From: Leuconostoc suionicum
Lineage (GTDB): Bacteria; Bacillota; Bacilli; Lactobacillales; Lactobacillaceae
Direction of reading: 5' to 3'
NCBI RefSeq assembly: GCF_001891125.1
Contig: NZ_CP015247.1
Location: 638,501 to 702,500 of the forward strand
Length of the DNA: 64,000 nt
Shown here: piece by piece, positions 18,651 to 26,468 of the stretch
How positions within the stretch are numbered: the first letter of the stretch is position 1
Layout: each line of letters opens with the position of its first letter
Notes under the pieces: generated by a model
Database searches by the model: none
Seen by the model: the letters and a program-made list of their open reading frames with translations, nothing else
Told to the model about the DNA's origin: nothing
Program-made: the position numbers and the translations under genes

Positions 18651-19766
18651 ATGAATAGGTCAACAAAAATTTTTACTGGTTTGGCAGCTGTTGCTGTGAT
18701 TGCAGGTGGCATTTACGCAGCTACCAGTCACAACTCATCTAGCTCAAAAAATACAAATAAAAGCGCTACTTTAGGATTGGTCTTAGATGTTGGTGGTGTT
18801 GATGATCATTCTTTTAACCAATCAGCATGGGAGGGTGCAAAATCTTATGCCAAGGAAAACAATTTAAAAGCTGGACAAAATGCAGCAGTTACATATTTTA
18901 ATACAAAAAGTCAGTCAGACTTAAATCAGAATTTTAATTTGGCTACAAAAAGTAAAAAATATGATATTGTTTACGGTATTGGTTACTCATTAAACCAATC
19001 AATTAGCAAATCAGCAAAACTTAATCCAAAACAGAAATTTGTGCTAGTTGATGATATTGTCAAAAACCGTAAGAATGTAGCAAGTGTGATGTTCCGTTCG
19101 GAGCAATCTTCTTACTTAGCTGGTGTAGCTGCAGCAACGAAAGCAAAAGAAAATGGTGAAAAAACAGTAGGATTTATTGGTGGTATCCATGGAAACATCA
19201 TCGACGCTTTCGATGCGGGATTTGAAGCGGGCGTGAAAGCAACGGATTCATCATTGACAGTTCAAAAACAATATGCAGATTCTTTCTCTGATTCCGCCAA
19301 GGGGAAGACGATTGCGGCTGCTATGTATGCTTCTGGTATTCGCACAATTTTTGCTGCCGCAGGATTTGTCGGTAATGGCGCATTTGCTGAAGCTAAGGCT
19401 GAAAATACAAAGTTAGATGCAGACTCAAAAGATCGTTTGTACATTATTGGTGTTGACCGTGATCAAAAATCTGACGGATCATATACATCAAAAGATGGGA
19501 AAAAGGTCACATCGACGATGGCCTCTTCAATTACTTCAGTTGGCGATGGTGTGAAAAACATTGCTGATAAATATAATAAAGACAAGAAGTTCCCTGGTGG
19601 TAAAACAATCGCTTATGGCTTGGAAGATCATGGTGTTTATTTAACAAAGTCTGAATTGACTAAGTCTCAAAAGGCCGCAGTTAAAAAGGCAGCAAAGTCA
19701 ATTATTAATGGTAAAATTACAGTACCAAACCATCCTAAGGGTTCACAATTTAATCAAAACTTTTAA
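18651..19766 (+). CDS. BMP-family substrate-binding protein, membrane-anchored, no lipobox Cys
   Basis: Belongs to the BMP/Med/TmpC family, periplasmic-type binding proteins that usually deliver nucleosides to an ABC transporter. The 371-aa product has a short basic N-terminus and a hydrophobic stretch (about residues 7-24), then the mature fold starting ATLGLVLDVGGVDDHSFNQS. Typical motifs follow: GIGYSL, FRSEQSSYLAG, GFIGGI and GVDRDQ. Unlike most Gram-positive members, there is no cysteine anywhere, so it cannot be a lipoprotein. It is probably held by its uncleaved N-terminal helix or released after cleavage at a site such as IYAA. No permease or ATPase genes are adjacent. Own promoter and terminator; GGGAGAAA binding site. 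Confidence 0.88.
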   Translation: MNRSTKIFTGLAAVAVIAGGIYAATSHNSSSSKNTNKSATLGLVLDVGGVDDHSFNQSAWEGAKSYAKENNLKAGQNAAVTYFNTKSQSDLNQNFNLATKSKKYDIVYGIGYSLNQSISKSAKLNPKQKFVLVDDIVKNRKNVASVMFRSEQSSYLAGVAAATKAKENGEKTVGFIGGIHGNIIDAFDAGFEAGVKATDSSLTVQKQYADSFSDSAKGKTIAAAMYASGIRTIFAAAGFVGNGAFAEAKAENTKLDADSKDRLYIIGVDRDQKSDGSYTSKDGKKVTSTMASSITSVGDGVKNIADKYNKDKKFPGGKTIAYGLEDHGVYLTKSELTKSQKAAVKKAAKSIINGKITVPNHPKGSQFNQNF

Positions 19767-19771
19767 ATACT

Positions 19772-19800
19772 AAAAGCTATTCGTTTGAATGGCTTTTTTT
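19772..19800 (+). terminator. Rho-independent terminator after the BMP-family gene
   Basis: AAAAGCTATTC paired with GAATGGCTTTT (one G-T pair), 4-nt loop and a T-run. Confidence 0.85.
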
Positions 19801-19875
19801 GTACTTAGTTAATACTTTTTAGTACTACCTTCGTTTAAGAAGTTTATTGGTAGCAAAGCATTTGACTGAAATACT

Positions 19876-19884
19876 TGTTATAAT
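19876..19884 (+). promoter_or_regulatory. Putative extended -10 promoter
   Basis: TGT followed by TATAAT at 19879-19884, 32 bp upstream of the DUF1831 gene. A TTGACT at 19862 is only 11 bp away, too close to be its -35. Confidence 0.55.
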
Positions 19885-19916
19885 ATTAATTAGACAAATC
19901 AGGGAGAAAATCAGAC

Positions 19917-20261
19917 ATGGCTTTTGACAAAACTGTAACGATACCTGGCGATAAGACATATAAGCTCAGTAATAATGTTAAAAAATATACACTTGGAGAT
20001 CTTGGATTTATTACAAATAAAGCTGGTGTACATATATTACACCGTGCTTTAGAACCAGAAAAGGCGCTCGATAATGCTATTCAATTGAAAGTCTCAATCA
20101 ATCAAGAACTGACTGGATTTAAAATGAGTACAGTTTCTGCTGGAGATGTTGTGCGAGTTGATATTTTTAAAAACAATAATGCTGCTGAGTTGGTGAAACT
20201 TTATTATTTTTTCGTGAATGAATTAATTGAACGAGGCGTTCTGGAAGAAATAAATGAATAA
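19917..20261 (+). CDS. DUF1831 family protein
   Basis: A 114-aa soluble protein starting MAFDKTVTIPGDKTYKLSNNVKKYTL. The alternating strand pattern, the central NQELTGFKMSTVSAGD region and the C-terminal helix (ELVKLYYFFVNELIERGVL) match DUF1831, a family I know only from Lactobacillales, whose structure is a small alpha/beta fold. The function is unknown. AGGGAGAAAATC gives a good binding site. It is followed closely by the histidine phosphatase and recD2, with which it may be co-transcribed. Confidence 0.8.
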   Translation: MAFDKTVTIPGDKTYKLSNNVKKYTLGDLGFITNKAGVHILHRALEPEKALDNAIQLKVSINQELTGFKMSTVSAGDVVRVDIFKNNNAAELVKLYYFFVNELIERGVLEEINE

Positions 20262-20305
20262 ACTTCTTTTGAAGTGGTTAATGCAGGAGGCCTAAGTAAT
20301 TAATT

Positions 20306-20959
20306 ATGACAAAATTTTATTTTGTACGACATGGACAAACTGAATGGAATCTTGAGCGCCGTTTTCAAGGTGGGCATGGTGATTCTGAATTGTTACCTTC
20401 GAGTTACAATGATATGAAAAAAGTGGGCAAGTTCTTGAGTGAAATCAAGTTCGACCACATTTATGCTTCGCCAATACGTAGGGCACGTATTACTGCGATT
20501 AATATCGCTAAACAACTAAAATATAAGCCTGCTTTATCTTTACGGTCAAATCTAGCTGAAGTTGGTTTGGGCGCATGGGAAGGGGAACTAGTTGCTAATG
20601 TAAAAGAACAGTATGCATCAAGCTATGACAATTACCGCAATGATTTAGATAAGTTTGAAGGAAAAGAATTTGGGGGCGAGGGATATACAAAAGCTGAAGC
20701 CCGGTTTGTTCGTTTTATCAAAGCAACCGCCAATAATTTCCCAGAAAGCAATATTTTAATTGTTTCTCATGGTATGGAGCTGTCTTTTGGATTAAATGGC
20801 TTACTAAAGCAACCCCGTATGAGCATTCGTGAGCGAGGTGGCTTGACTAATACATCAACGACTATTTTATCAACTACTGATGGTGAAAATTTTGTGATAG
20901 AAGACTGGAATAATACCAGTTATCTGAATAAAAAACAGGATGATTCGACAACAATTTGA
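20306..20959 (+). CDS. Histidine phosphatase family protein (phosphoglycerate mutase-like)
   Basis: A 217-aa member of the histidine phosphatase superfamily, with the catalytic RHGQTEWN motif at residues 8-15, ASPIRRARITA around 50-60, GAWEGE near 91 and a second His in VSHGMEL near 155. These features fit broad-specificity phosphatases (GpmB/PhoE-like) rather than the glycolytic mutase, so the substrate is undetermined. AGGAGG lies 15 nt upstream of the ATG, an unusually wide spacing, but an in-frame stop between them leaves no alternative start. The stop overlaps the recD2 start. Confidence 0.85.
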   Translation: MTKFYFVRHGQTEWNLERRFQGGHGDSELLPSSYNDMKKVGKFLSEIKFDHIYASPIRRARITAINIAKQLKYKPALSLRSNLAEVGLGAWEGELVANVKEQYASSYDNYRNDLDKFEGKEFGGEGYTKAEARFVRFIKATANNFPESNILIVSHGMELSFGLNGLLKQPRMSIRERGGLTNTSTTILSTTDGENFVIEDWNNTSYLNKKQDDSTTI

Positions 20960-23346
20960 TGGCATATCCGGAAAAACAATTAGATAAAATAACTGGCACG
21001 TTACAAAACGTTATTTTTTCATCGACAGAATCTTATTTTAAAATTTTGTCGGTACATATTGAAGAATCAACTTTAGAAGATTGGCAAGAGCCAGAAATGA
21101 TTGCCACTGGAACATTTGCTGACGTCCAAGAAGGAAGTGTATACGGATTTTATGGCCATTTGGTTCGACATCCAAAATACGGACAGCAATTTAAAGTCGA
21201 CCATTACGAAAATGAACTGCCTCCTGATGAAAATGGATTGATTAAGTATTTTGCTAGTGGTCAATTTACTGGAATTGGTAAAAAAACGGCTGAAAAAATT
21301 GTTAACCATTTGGGATTAAATGCGGTTAATCTAATTCTAGATGACGTAAAAATTCTTGACGGTATTGTAAAACCAGAAACAGCTCGAAAATTGGCTCGAA
21401 CATTGCAACTTAACTTAGGCCTAGAACGCTTGTTCCAAATCGGCAATCAATTTGGTATCGGCGCGGACATTGCCGGACGTTTATATGATCAATACGGTAA
21501 CGAGGCACAAGACATTTTAACACAAGACCCTTACCGTTTAGTATTTGAATTTGATGGCATTAGTTTTAAAAAAGCCGATGATATTGGTCGTAAGGTTGGT
21601 GTAGATAAATTCGATGAACGGCGTATGCAAGCCGCTGTTTACGCAACAATTATGAATGTAACGTTTCAATATGGTCATATGTTTTTATCACACGATCAAC
21701 TATTATTGTCAGTCGAGCAAATGTTGCATCAAAACAACACCGAAATGTCGAAGCAAATTCAAAAGGCTATTCAGAGCTTAATTGATAGCAATATTTTGGT
21801 TAACGATGATGGCCGTTATTATGCCCAAAGGTTATATATCGCTGAAAAAGAAACGGCCAGTAATTTAAAGCGATTATTAAATACAAGCTCTCCATTGAAT
21901 ATAACGGCAAACGATATTGATGAATCATTTGTGACGCCTGGACAAATGACGCTTGATCAGACACAAGTTGAGGCGGTTAAAGCCGGTTTAAAATCACAAA
22001 TTTTCTTGTTAACAGGTGGACCCGGCACTGGAAAAACAACAATTATTCGCACAATGGTCGCCACTTGGAAGAAAATGATTCAAAATCGTGCAAAGTTTGC
22101 AGATAATACTAAAGATTTCCTCAAAAATTATCAGGTCAGAATGGCTTCACCAACAGGACGTGCAGCAAAGCGTATGACTGAAGTAACAGGTTATGATGCT
22201 TCGACAATCCATCGGTTGCTGGGGATTGCTGATTTAGATGAGCCAGAGTTTAATGCGGACAATCCTATCGCAGGCGGTTTGCTTGTAATAGATGAAGCCT
22301 CGATGCTGGATATTGAGTTAACGTCAAAATTACTAGCAGCGGTTCCAAATGGGATGAAGGTAATTATCGTCGGAGATAGCGATCAACTACCGTCGGTTGG
22401 GCCTGGCAATGTATTAGAGGATTTAGTTAGTAGCGGAGATATCACTCATATTGAATTAGAAGTTATTTATCGACAAGGCCGTGGTAGCAGTATTACTGAA
22501 CTTGCAACGCATATTAAAAACGGTGAGTTACCAACAGATTTCTTAGAGAATCAACCAGATCGTTCGAGTTTTATGGTGAATTCAGAGCAAGCTTCGCAAG
22601 CGATTGAACAAGTGGTTGCATTGGCGATAAAAAAAGGTTACACGCAAGATGATTTACAAATATTAACCCCAATGTACAAAACATCTGCCGGTGTAATTGC
22701 TTTAAATCAAATGGCTCAAAAATTGTTTAACCCGCTTAAATCAAATCAAAAAAGTTTGCAGTTTGGCATGACGATTTTCCGAAAAGGTGATAAGGTCTTA
22801 CAGTTAGAAAATGACAGCGAGCGAGATGTTTATAACGGAGATATGGGCAAAATAATTGCTGTCCAGTACAAGTCTGACATTGGCAATGATGATAATGAAG
22901 ATCGCCTCATCATTGATTTTGATGGTAAAGAATTGGCTTATCCAAAAAAAAATTTGAATCAACTATCATTAGCGTACGCTACGACCGTCCATAAAGCACA
23001 AGGTAACGAGTTTCAATTGGTTATCATGGTTTTGACAAATCATTTTGGTTTAATGCTTAATCGAAATTTATTGTATACAGGAATTACCAGAGCTAAAGAG
23101 GCTTTGATTCTTGTGGGAGAATACACCGCATTTGAACGTGCTTCACGCACCTTGGTGCCGAAGAGATTCACATTTCTGCAACAAAGGTTGGGCCACAGCA
23201 AAACTGAAGTGAATGAGCATGATAGTACAAACGAACCGGAAACTATCCGTGAAAAAGAACCTCATTTGACAACAACAATGATTATTAGTAATGCGGTTAA
23301 TCCGATGATTGGAATGGAAAATATTACCCCATATGATTTCATGTAA
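20959..23346 (+). CDS. recD2: RecD2-type ATP-dependent DNA helicase
   Basis: Superfamily 1B 5'-3' DNA helicase found in bacteria without RecBCD, involved in replication-fork and mismatch-repair functions. The 795-aa product has the long N-terminal region with OB-like and helix-hairpin-helix elements (GQFTGIGKKTAEKI near 97), then Walker A GGPGTGKTT near 352, GRAAKRMTE, the Walker B-type VIDEASMLD near 440 and the UvrD-like C-terminal motif YATTVHKAQGNEF near 676. The start codon ATG 20959 overlaps the preceding stop (TGATG); a TTG at 20956 is an alternative. A tail of about 45 polar residues ends the protein. Confidence 0.93.
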   Translation: MAYPEKQLDKITGTLQNVIFSSTESYFKILSVHIEESTLEDWQEPEMIATGTFADVQEGSVYGFYGHLVRHPKYGQQFKVDHYENELPPDENGLIKYFASGQFTGIGKKTAEKIVNHLGLNAVNLILDDVKILDGIVKPETARKLARTLQLNLGLERLFQIGNQFGIGADIAGRLYDQYGNEAQDILTQDPYRLVFEFDGISFKKADDIGRKVGVDKFDERRMQAAVYATIMNVTFQYGHMFLSHDQLLLSVEQMLHQNNTEMSKQIQKAIQSLIDSNILVNDDGRYYAQRLYIAEKETASNLKRLLNTSSPLNITANDIDESFVTPGQMTLDQTQVEAVKAGLKSQIFLLTGGPGTGKTTIIRTMVATWKKMIQNRAKFADNTKDFLKNYQVRMASPTGRAAKRMTEVTGYDASTIHRLLGIADLDEPEFNADNPIAGGLLVIDEASMLDIELTSKLLAAVPNGMKVIIVGDSDQLPSVGPGNVLEDLVSSGDITHIELEVIYRQGRGSSITELATHIKNGELPTDFLENQPDRSSFMVNSEQASQAIEQVVALAIKKGYTQDDLQILTPMYKTSAGVIALNQMAQKLFNPLKSNQKSLQFGMTIFRKGDKVLQLENDSERDVYNGDMGKIIAVQYKSDIGNDDNEDRLIIDFDGKELAYPKKNLNQLSLAYATTVHKAQGNEFQLVIMVLTNHFGLMLNRNLLYTGITRAKEALILVGEYTAFERASRTLVPKRFTFLQQRLGHSKTEVNEHDSTNEPETIREKEPHLTTTMIISNAVNPMIGMENITPYDFM

Positions 23347-23360
23347 TCGTTTTCATATAG

Positions 23361-23373
23361 TATAATGTATAAT
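23361..23373 (+). promoter_or_regulatory. Putative prs promoter -10 region
   Basis: Two overlapping TATAAT copies at 23361-23366 and 23368-23373, about 25-30 bp before the prs start. No convincing -35. Unlike purD and purE, there is no CGAAC 66 bp upstream of either -10. Confidence 0.5.
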
Positions 23374-23395
23374 ATAATAATGAATGGAGAACTTT

Positions 23396-24367
23396 ATGAC
23401 ACCAGCATATGAGTTATTTAACCTTGGCAGTAATGATGAACTGGCAGGTGAAATATCAACAATTTTAGGTGTACCATTAGCCCCAATTGATATCAAAACA
23501 TTTGCTGATAATGAAATATATGAGCGAATTGAAAATACTGTTCGTGGTCGGAATGTGTATGTCATCCAAGGAATTACGGCACCAGTAAATGATAATTTTA
23601 TGAAGTTGATGATTTTTATTGATGCAGCGCGTCGTGCTTCTGCTAATTCAATCAACGTTATTATTCCCTATTTCGGTTATGCACGTTCAGACCGAAAAGC
23701 CCGTTCTCGCGAACCTATTTCAGCACGTATGATTGCTAACATGTTGGAGTCTCAGGGTGTGAAGAGAGTCATGACGATGGATTTACATGCGGATCAGGTT
23801 CAAGGATTCTTTGACATTCCAGTAGATCATTTGCTAGCCATGCCGGCATTGGGGCATTACTTTTATGCTAATGATTTGTTAGGGGATGATTTAGTTGTTG
23901 TTGCGCCGGATCATTCTAGTGTGGCTCGTGCACGCAAGTTTGCCAAACTTTTACATGCAGATTGGGCACTAGTTGACCGACGTGTCGATAGTGTTCGCCC
24001 GAATACACCTTATCAAATTACCGGTAATGTGTCTGGTAAACGTGCTATTTTAATCGATGATATCATTGATACAGGGACAAGCATGGTCCTTGCCAGCGAA
24101 GCGGCTACAAATGCTGGTGCGATTGAAATTTATGCTGTCGCTACGCATGCTGTGTTGTCAGATAACGCGGTCGATCATCTTGAAAAAGCACCAATTGATC
24201 ATGTTGTTGTAACAAATACTGTTGAAATAGCCGAACATAAAAAAATGAGCAAACTGAAAGTATTGTCCGTGGCCGAATCATTTGCTGAAGCGATCAGACG
24301 CATCAATGTGTTTGAAAGTATTGAGGATGTGCTGAAAAGCCCAGATAATTTGGACGTAATGTTATGA
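23396..24367 (+). CDS. prs: Ribose-phosphate pyrophosphokinase
   Basis: Makes PRPP from ribose-5-phosphate and ATP, the activated sugar for purine, pyrimidine, histidine and NAD synthesis. From ATG 23396 the protein is 323 aa. The in-frame ATG at 23384 overlaps the GGAG binding site and is rejected. Signatures: FADNEIYERI near 38, the PYFGYARSDRKARSREPIS flexible loop near 90, the MDLHADQVQGFFDIPVDH signature near 127 and the PRPP loop LIDDIIDTGTSM near 218. Its stop overlaps the start of the SGNH hydrolase (ATGA). It could be one of two prs paralogues; many lactobacilli have two. Confidence 0.95.
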   Translation: MTPAYELFNLGSNDELAGEISTILGVPLAPIDIKTFADNEIYERIENTVRGRNVYVIQGITAPVNDNFMKLMIFIDAARRASANSINVIIPYFGYARSDRKARSREPISARMIANMLESQGVKRVMTMDLHADQVQGFFDIPVDHLLAMPALGHYFYANDLLGDDLVVVAPDHSSVARARKFAKLLHADWALVDRRVDSVRPNTPYQITGNVSGKRAILIDDIIDTGTSMVLASEAATNAGAIEIYAVATHAVLSDNAVDHLEKAPIDHVVVTNTVEIAEHKKMSKLKVLSVAESFAEAIRRINVFESIEDVLKSPDNLDVML

Positions 24368-25254
24368 AAATAGTGGATCTAGAATCTTTTTTATCTCCTG
24401 AATGGGGAAAAACAAGTAATGGATTTGTTACAACTCAATTTGGCGCAGCGTTGGAATTTATAGTTCAAGGTGCGCGAGAAGTTACTTTAAAGTTTGCAAA
24501 AAAATACGAGGGTCTCTCGCTGGTAATGTCTCTTAACGGAGAAAATTGGCATGAAATTAACGTTGAAAACGATGTGATCAATTTATCAGTAACTGACGGC
24601 CGCTATATTTTATTGGTACGGTCCATTGCTGGTAATCAAATGACACTATGGACTAATCCAATCACATTAGTTTCGTGTCAAATTGACGCTGGAGAGTTAG
24701 CCCCAATTGCAACCAATGTAAATTACATTACATTTATTGGTGATTCAATTACTGCTGGTGAGGAAATGATTGAGCATGAGCCGCATCCAGAGCTTAGCTA
24801 TCCTGAATTGATTGCTGAAATGGTCCATAAGCCACTAGCTCGGATTGGCTATGGTGGTTCAGGTTTAACGCCGAGTGCTCCTTTTCAGGAACCAACGGCT
24901 GTTGAGGCATTGTGGCATGTTGCTCCGAATGTTGAGCGTCCTAGGGTGACTTCTGATTTAGTAATTGTTAATTATGGCACAAACGATTATAATTATGGTG
25001 CAACGGTGCAAGATTTTTGTTTTGGGTTACGGGTGTACTTGCTCGAACTAATTAAACGTTTCCATGATGCTAAGATAGTGCTACTAGTGCCTTTTAATGG
25101 TGCGTTTAAAGAAGTTTTTGAGCAAGAGATAAAACGCTTCGATTGTTTTGTTTTATTGGATACTACGCCGTGGAAAATTTCGCCACAACAAGTGCATCCG
25201 AATATTTTGGAGCACGAGCGCGCGGCAAAACTACTTTTAGGAGGATTGATTTAA
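24364..25254 (+). CDS. SGNH/GDSL-family hydrolase
   Basis: A 296-aa putative esterase. The N-terminal 110 residues look like a beta-rich accessory domain, as in carbohydrate esterase family 2-like proteins. The SGNH core then starts with block I FIGDSITAGEE (about 122-132), block II Gly in IGYGGSGL, block III YGTNDYNYG with Asn near 208, and block V VHPN with the catalytic His near 279. There is no signal peptide, so it probably acts on a cytoplasmic substrate. Overlap with prs by 4 bp and 1-bp spacing to the aldo/keto reductase indicate an operon. The substrate is unknown. Confidence 0.85.
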   Translation: MKIVDLESFLSPEWGKTSNGFVTTQFGAALEFIVQGAREVTLKFAKKYEGLSLVMSLNGENWHEINVENDVINLSVTDGRYILLVRSIAGNQMTLWTNPITLVSCQIDAGELAPIATNVNYITFIGDSITAGEEMIEHEPHPELSYPELIAEMVHKPLARIGYGGSGLTPSAPFQEPTAVEALWHVAPNVERPRVTSDLVIVNYGTNDYNYGATVQDFCFGLRVYLLELIKRFHDAKIVLLVPFNGAFKEVFEQEIKRFDCFVLLDTTPWKISPQQVHPNILEHERAAKLLLGGLI

Positions 25255-25255
25255 A

Positions 25256-26248
25256 ATGGTATATGCAGCAGATGAACAACGTTACGAAAAGTTACCTTAT
25301 CGCCGAGTTAGTGACTCTGGTCTTATTCTACCTGCAGTTTCGTTTGGATTGTGGCGTAATTTAGGTGATCAAATGCCACTTGAAAATTCCAGAAATGTGA
25401 TTTTAAAAGCGTTTGACAGCGGTATTTTTAGTTTTGATAACGCATCAAATTATGGGCCAAGTAACGGCACAGCCGAAGTGACATTTGGAAATGTTTATCG
25501 TAATGATTTAAAGCCTTATCGTGATGAATTGGTGATTACGACGAAAGCCGGTTATCATATGTGGCCTGGACCTTTAGGCGAATTTTCTGGTAAGAAAACA
25601 TTAGTTGCTGCGCTGGATTTGAGTTTACAACGTATGGGACTAGATTATGTTGATATCTTTTATGCACATCGTTGGGATCCAAACACACGTTTAGAGGAAA
25701 CAGCTCGTGCATTAGACTTGATTGTAAAACAGGGTAAGGCGCTTTATGTTGGTGTTTCAAACTACACAGCTGAACAAACGAAAGCAATTACTAAAATATT
25801 CGATGAACTTGGCACACCATTTATTGGTAACCAAGTATCTTATAACATGTTGAACCGCACAGCTGAAAAAGATGGTCTTCTAGATGTCTTGGATCAAAAT
25901 CACGCAGGTCTTGTAGCCTACGGACCGCTTGCGGAAGGTTTATTGACTGATCGTTATCTGAAAGAAATTCCTGCTGATTATCCAATCCATCCAACAAATC
26001 AATTCTTATTTAAGAACGGTAAGGATGCTCTAATTGCTAAGCTAAATGCTTTAAATGCAATTGCGCAAGGCCGTGGACAAAAATTGTCACAAATGGCGCT
26101 AGCTTGGTTATTAAAGGATGAACGCGTTGCAACAGTCGTCATTGGTGCAAGTAAGGTTGAACATTTAGTTGACAACTTAAAGTTTTCCGACAATTTAGAT
26201 TTCTCTGCGGCTGAACTTAAAGAGATTCAAGCTATTTTAGACAAATAA
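25256..26248 (+). CDS. Aldo/keto reductase (YghZ/GPR-like)
   Basis: NAD(P)H-dependent aldehyde/ketone reductase of 330 aa with the TIM-barrel family motifs: FDNASNYGPSNGTAE (catalytic Asp and Tyr, about 60-74), the Lys in ITTKAG near 98, the His in YAHRWDP near 139, and the cofactor-binding GASKVEHLVDNLK near 300. It resembles YghZ-type L-glyceraldehyde-3-phosphate reductases and potassium-channel beta-subunit-like proteins. AGGAGGATTGATTTAAAATG provides a strong start. It ends the prs operon and is followed by a terminator. A role in methylglyoxal or glyceraldehyde-phosphate detoxification is inference. Confidence 0.88.
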   Translation: MVYAADEQRYEKLPYRRVSDSGLILPAVSFGLWRNLGDQMPLENSRNVILKAFDSGIFSFDNASNYGPSNGTAEVTFGNVYRNDLKPYRDELVITTKAGYHMWPGPLGEFSGKKTLVAALDLSLQRMGLDYVDIFYAHRWDPNTRLEETARALDLIVKQGKALYVGVSNYTAEQTKAITKIFDELGTPFIGNQVSYNMLNRTAEKDGLLDVLDQNHAGLVAYGPLAEGLLTDRYLKEIPADYPIHPTNQFLFKNGKDALIAKLNALNAIAQGRGQKLSQMALAWLLKDERVATVVIGASKVEHLVDNLKFSDNLDFSAAELKEIQAILDK

Positions 26249-26263
26249 TACTGGATATATCAG

Positions 26264-26290
26264 GAATCAGTTTTGAACTGGTTCTTTTTT
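26264..26290 (+). terminator. Rho-independent terminator after the aldo/keto reductase
   Basis: GAATCAGTT paired with AACTGGTTC around a 3-nt loop, followed by TTTTTT. Confidence 0.85.
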
Positions 26291-26324
26291 GTTGTCAAAA
26301 AAAGAAACCGTTTACAATCCAAAC

Positions 26325-26439
26325 GTTCGACAAATTTTGTCAGATTGTGAAAATGTCCATCAAAAAGCGAACTATATCTTCGTTTATTATAAAAATATAA
26401 TTTAAAAACATACAAAATGGCCAACATAATTGTTAAACT
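26325..26439 (+). promoter_or_regulatory. purD-fhs promoter with two PurBox-like sites
   Basis: GTTCG at 26325-26329 (inside AACGTTCG), CGAAC at 26368-26372 and an extended -10 TGT-TAAACT (hexamer 26434-26439), with no good -35. Exactly the same spacings (43 and 66 bp between starts) occur at purE. CGAAC is the core of the PurR-binding PurBox of Firmicutes. With a start site about 7 nt after the -10, the CGAAC centre lies near -76. A third half-site, CTTCG at 26378-26382, is close by. Confidence 0.7.
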
Positions 26440-26468
26440 ATAGTTATTAACAAACAAAGAGGCCAGTC

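Noticed and set aside
26302-26316. cre-like site AAGAAACCGTTTACA near purD
   Set aside because: One mismatch to the catabolite-response consensus at an important T, far upstream of the -10; could be chance in AT-rich DNA.
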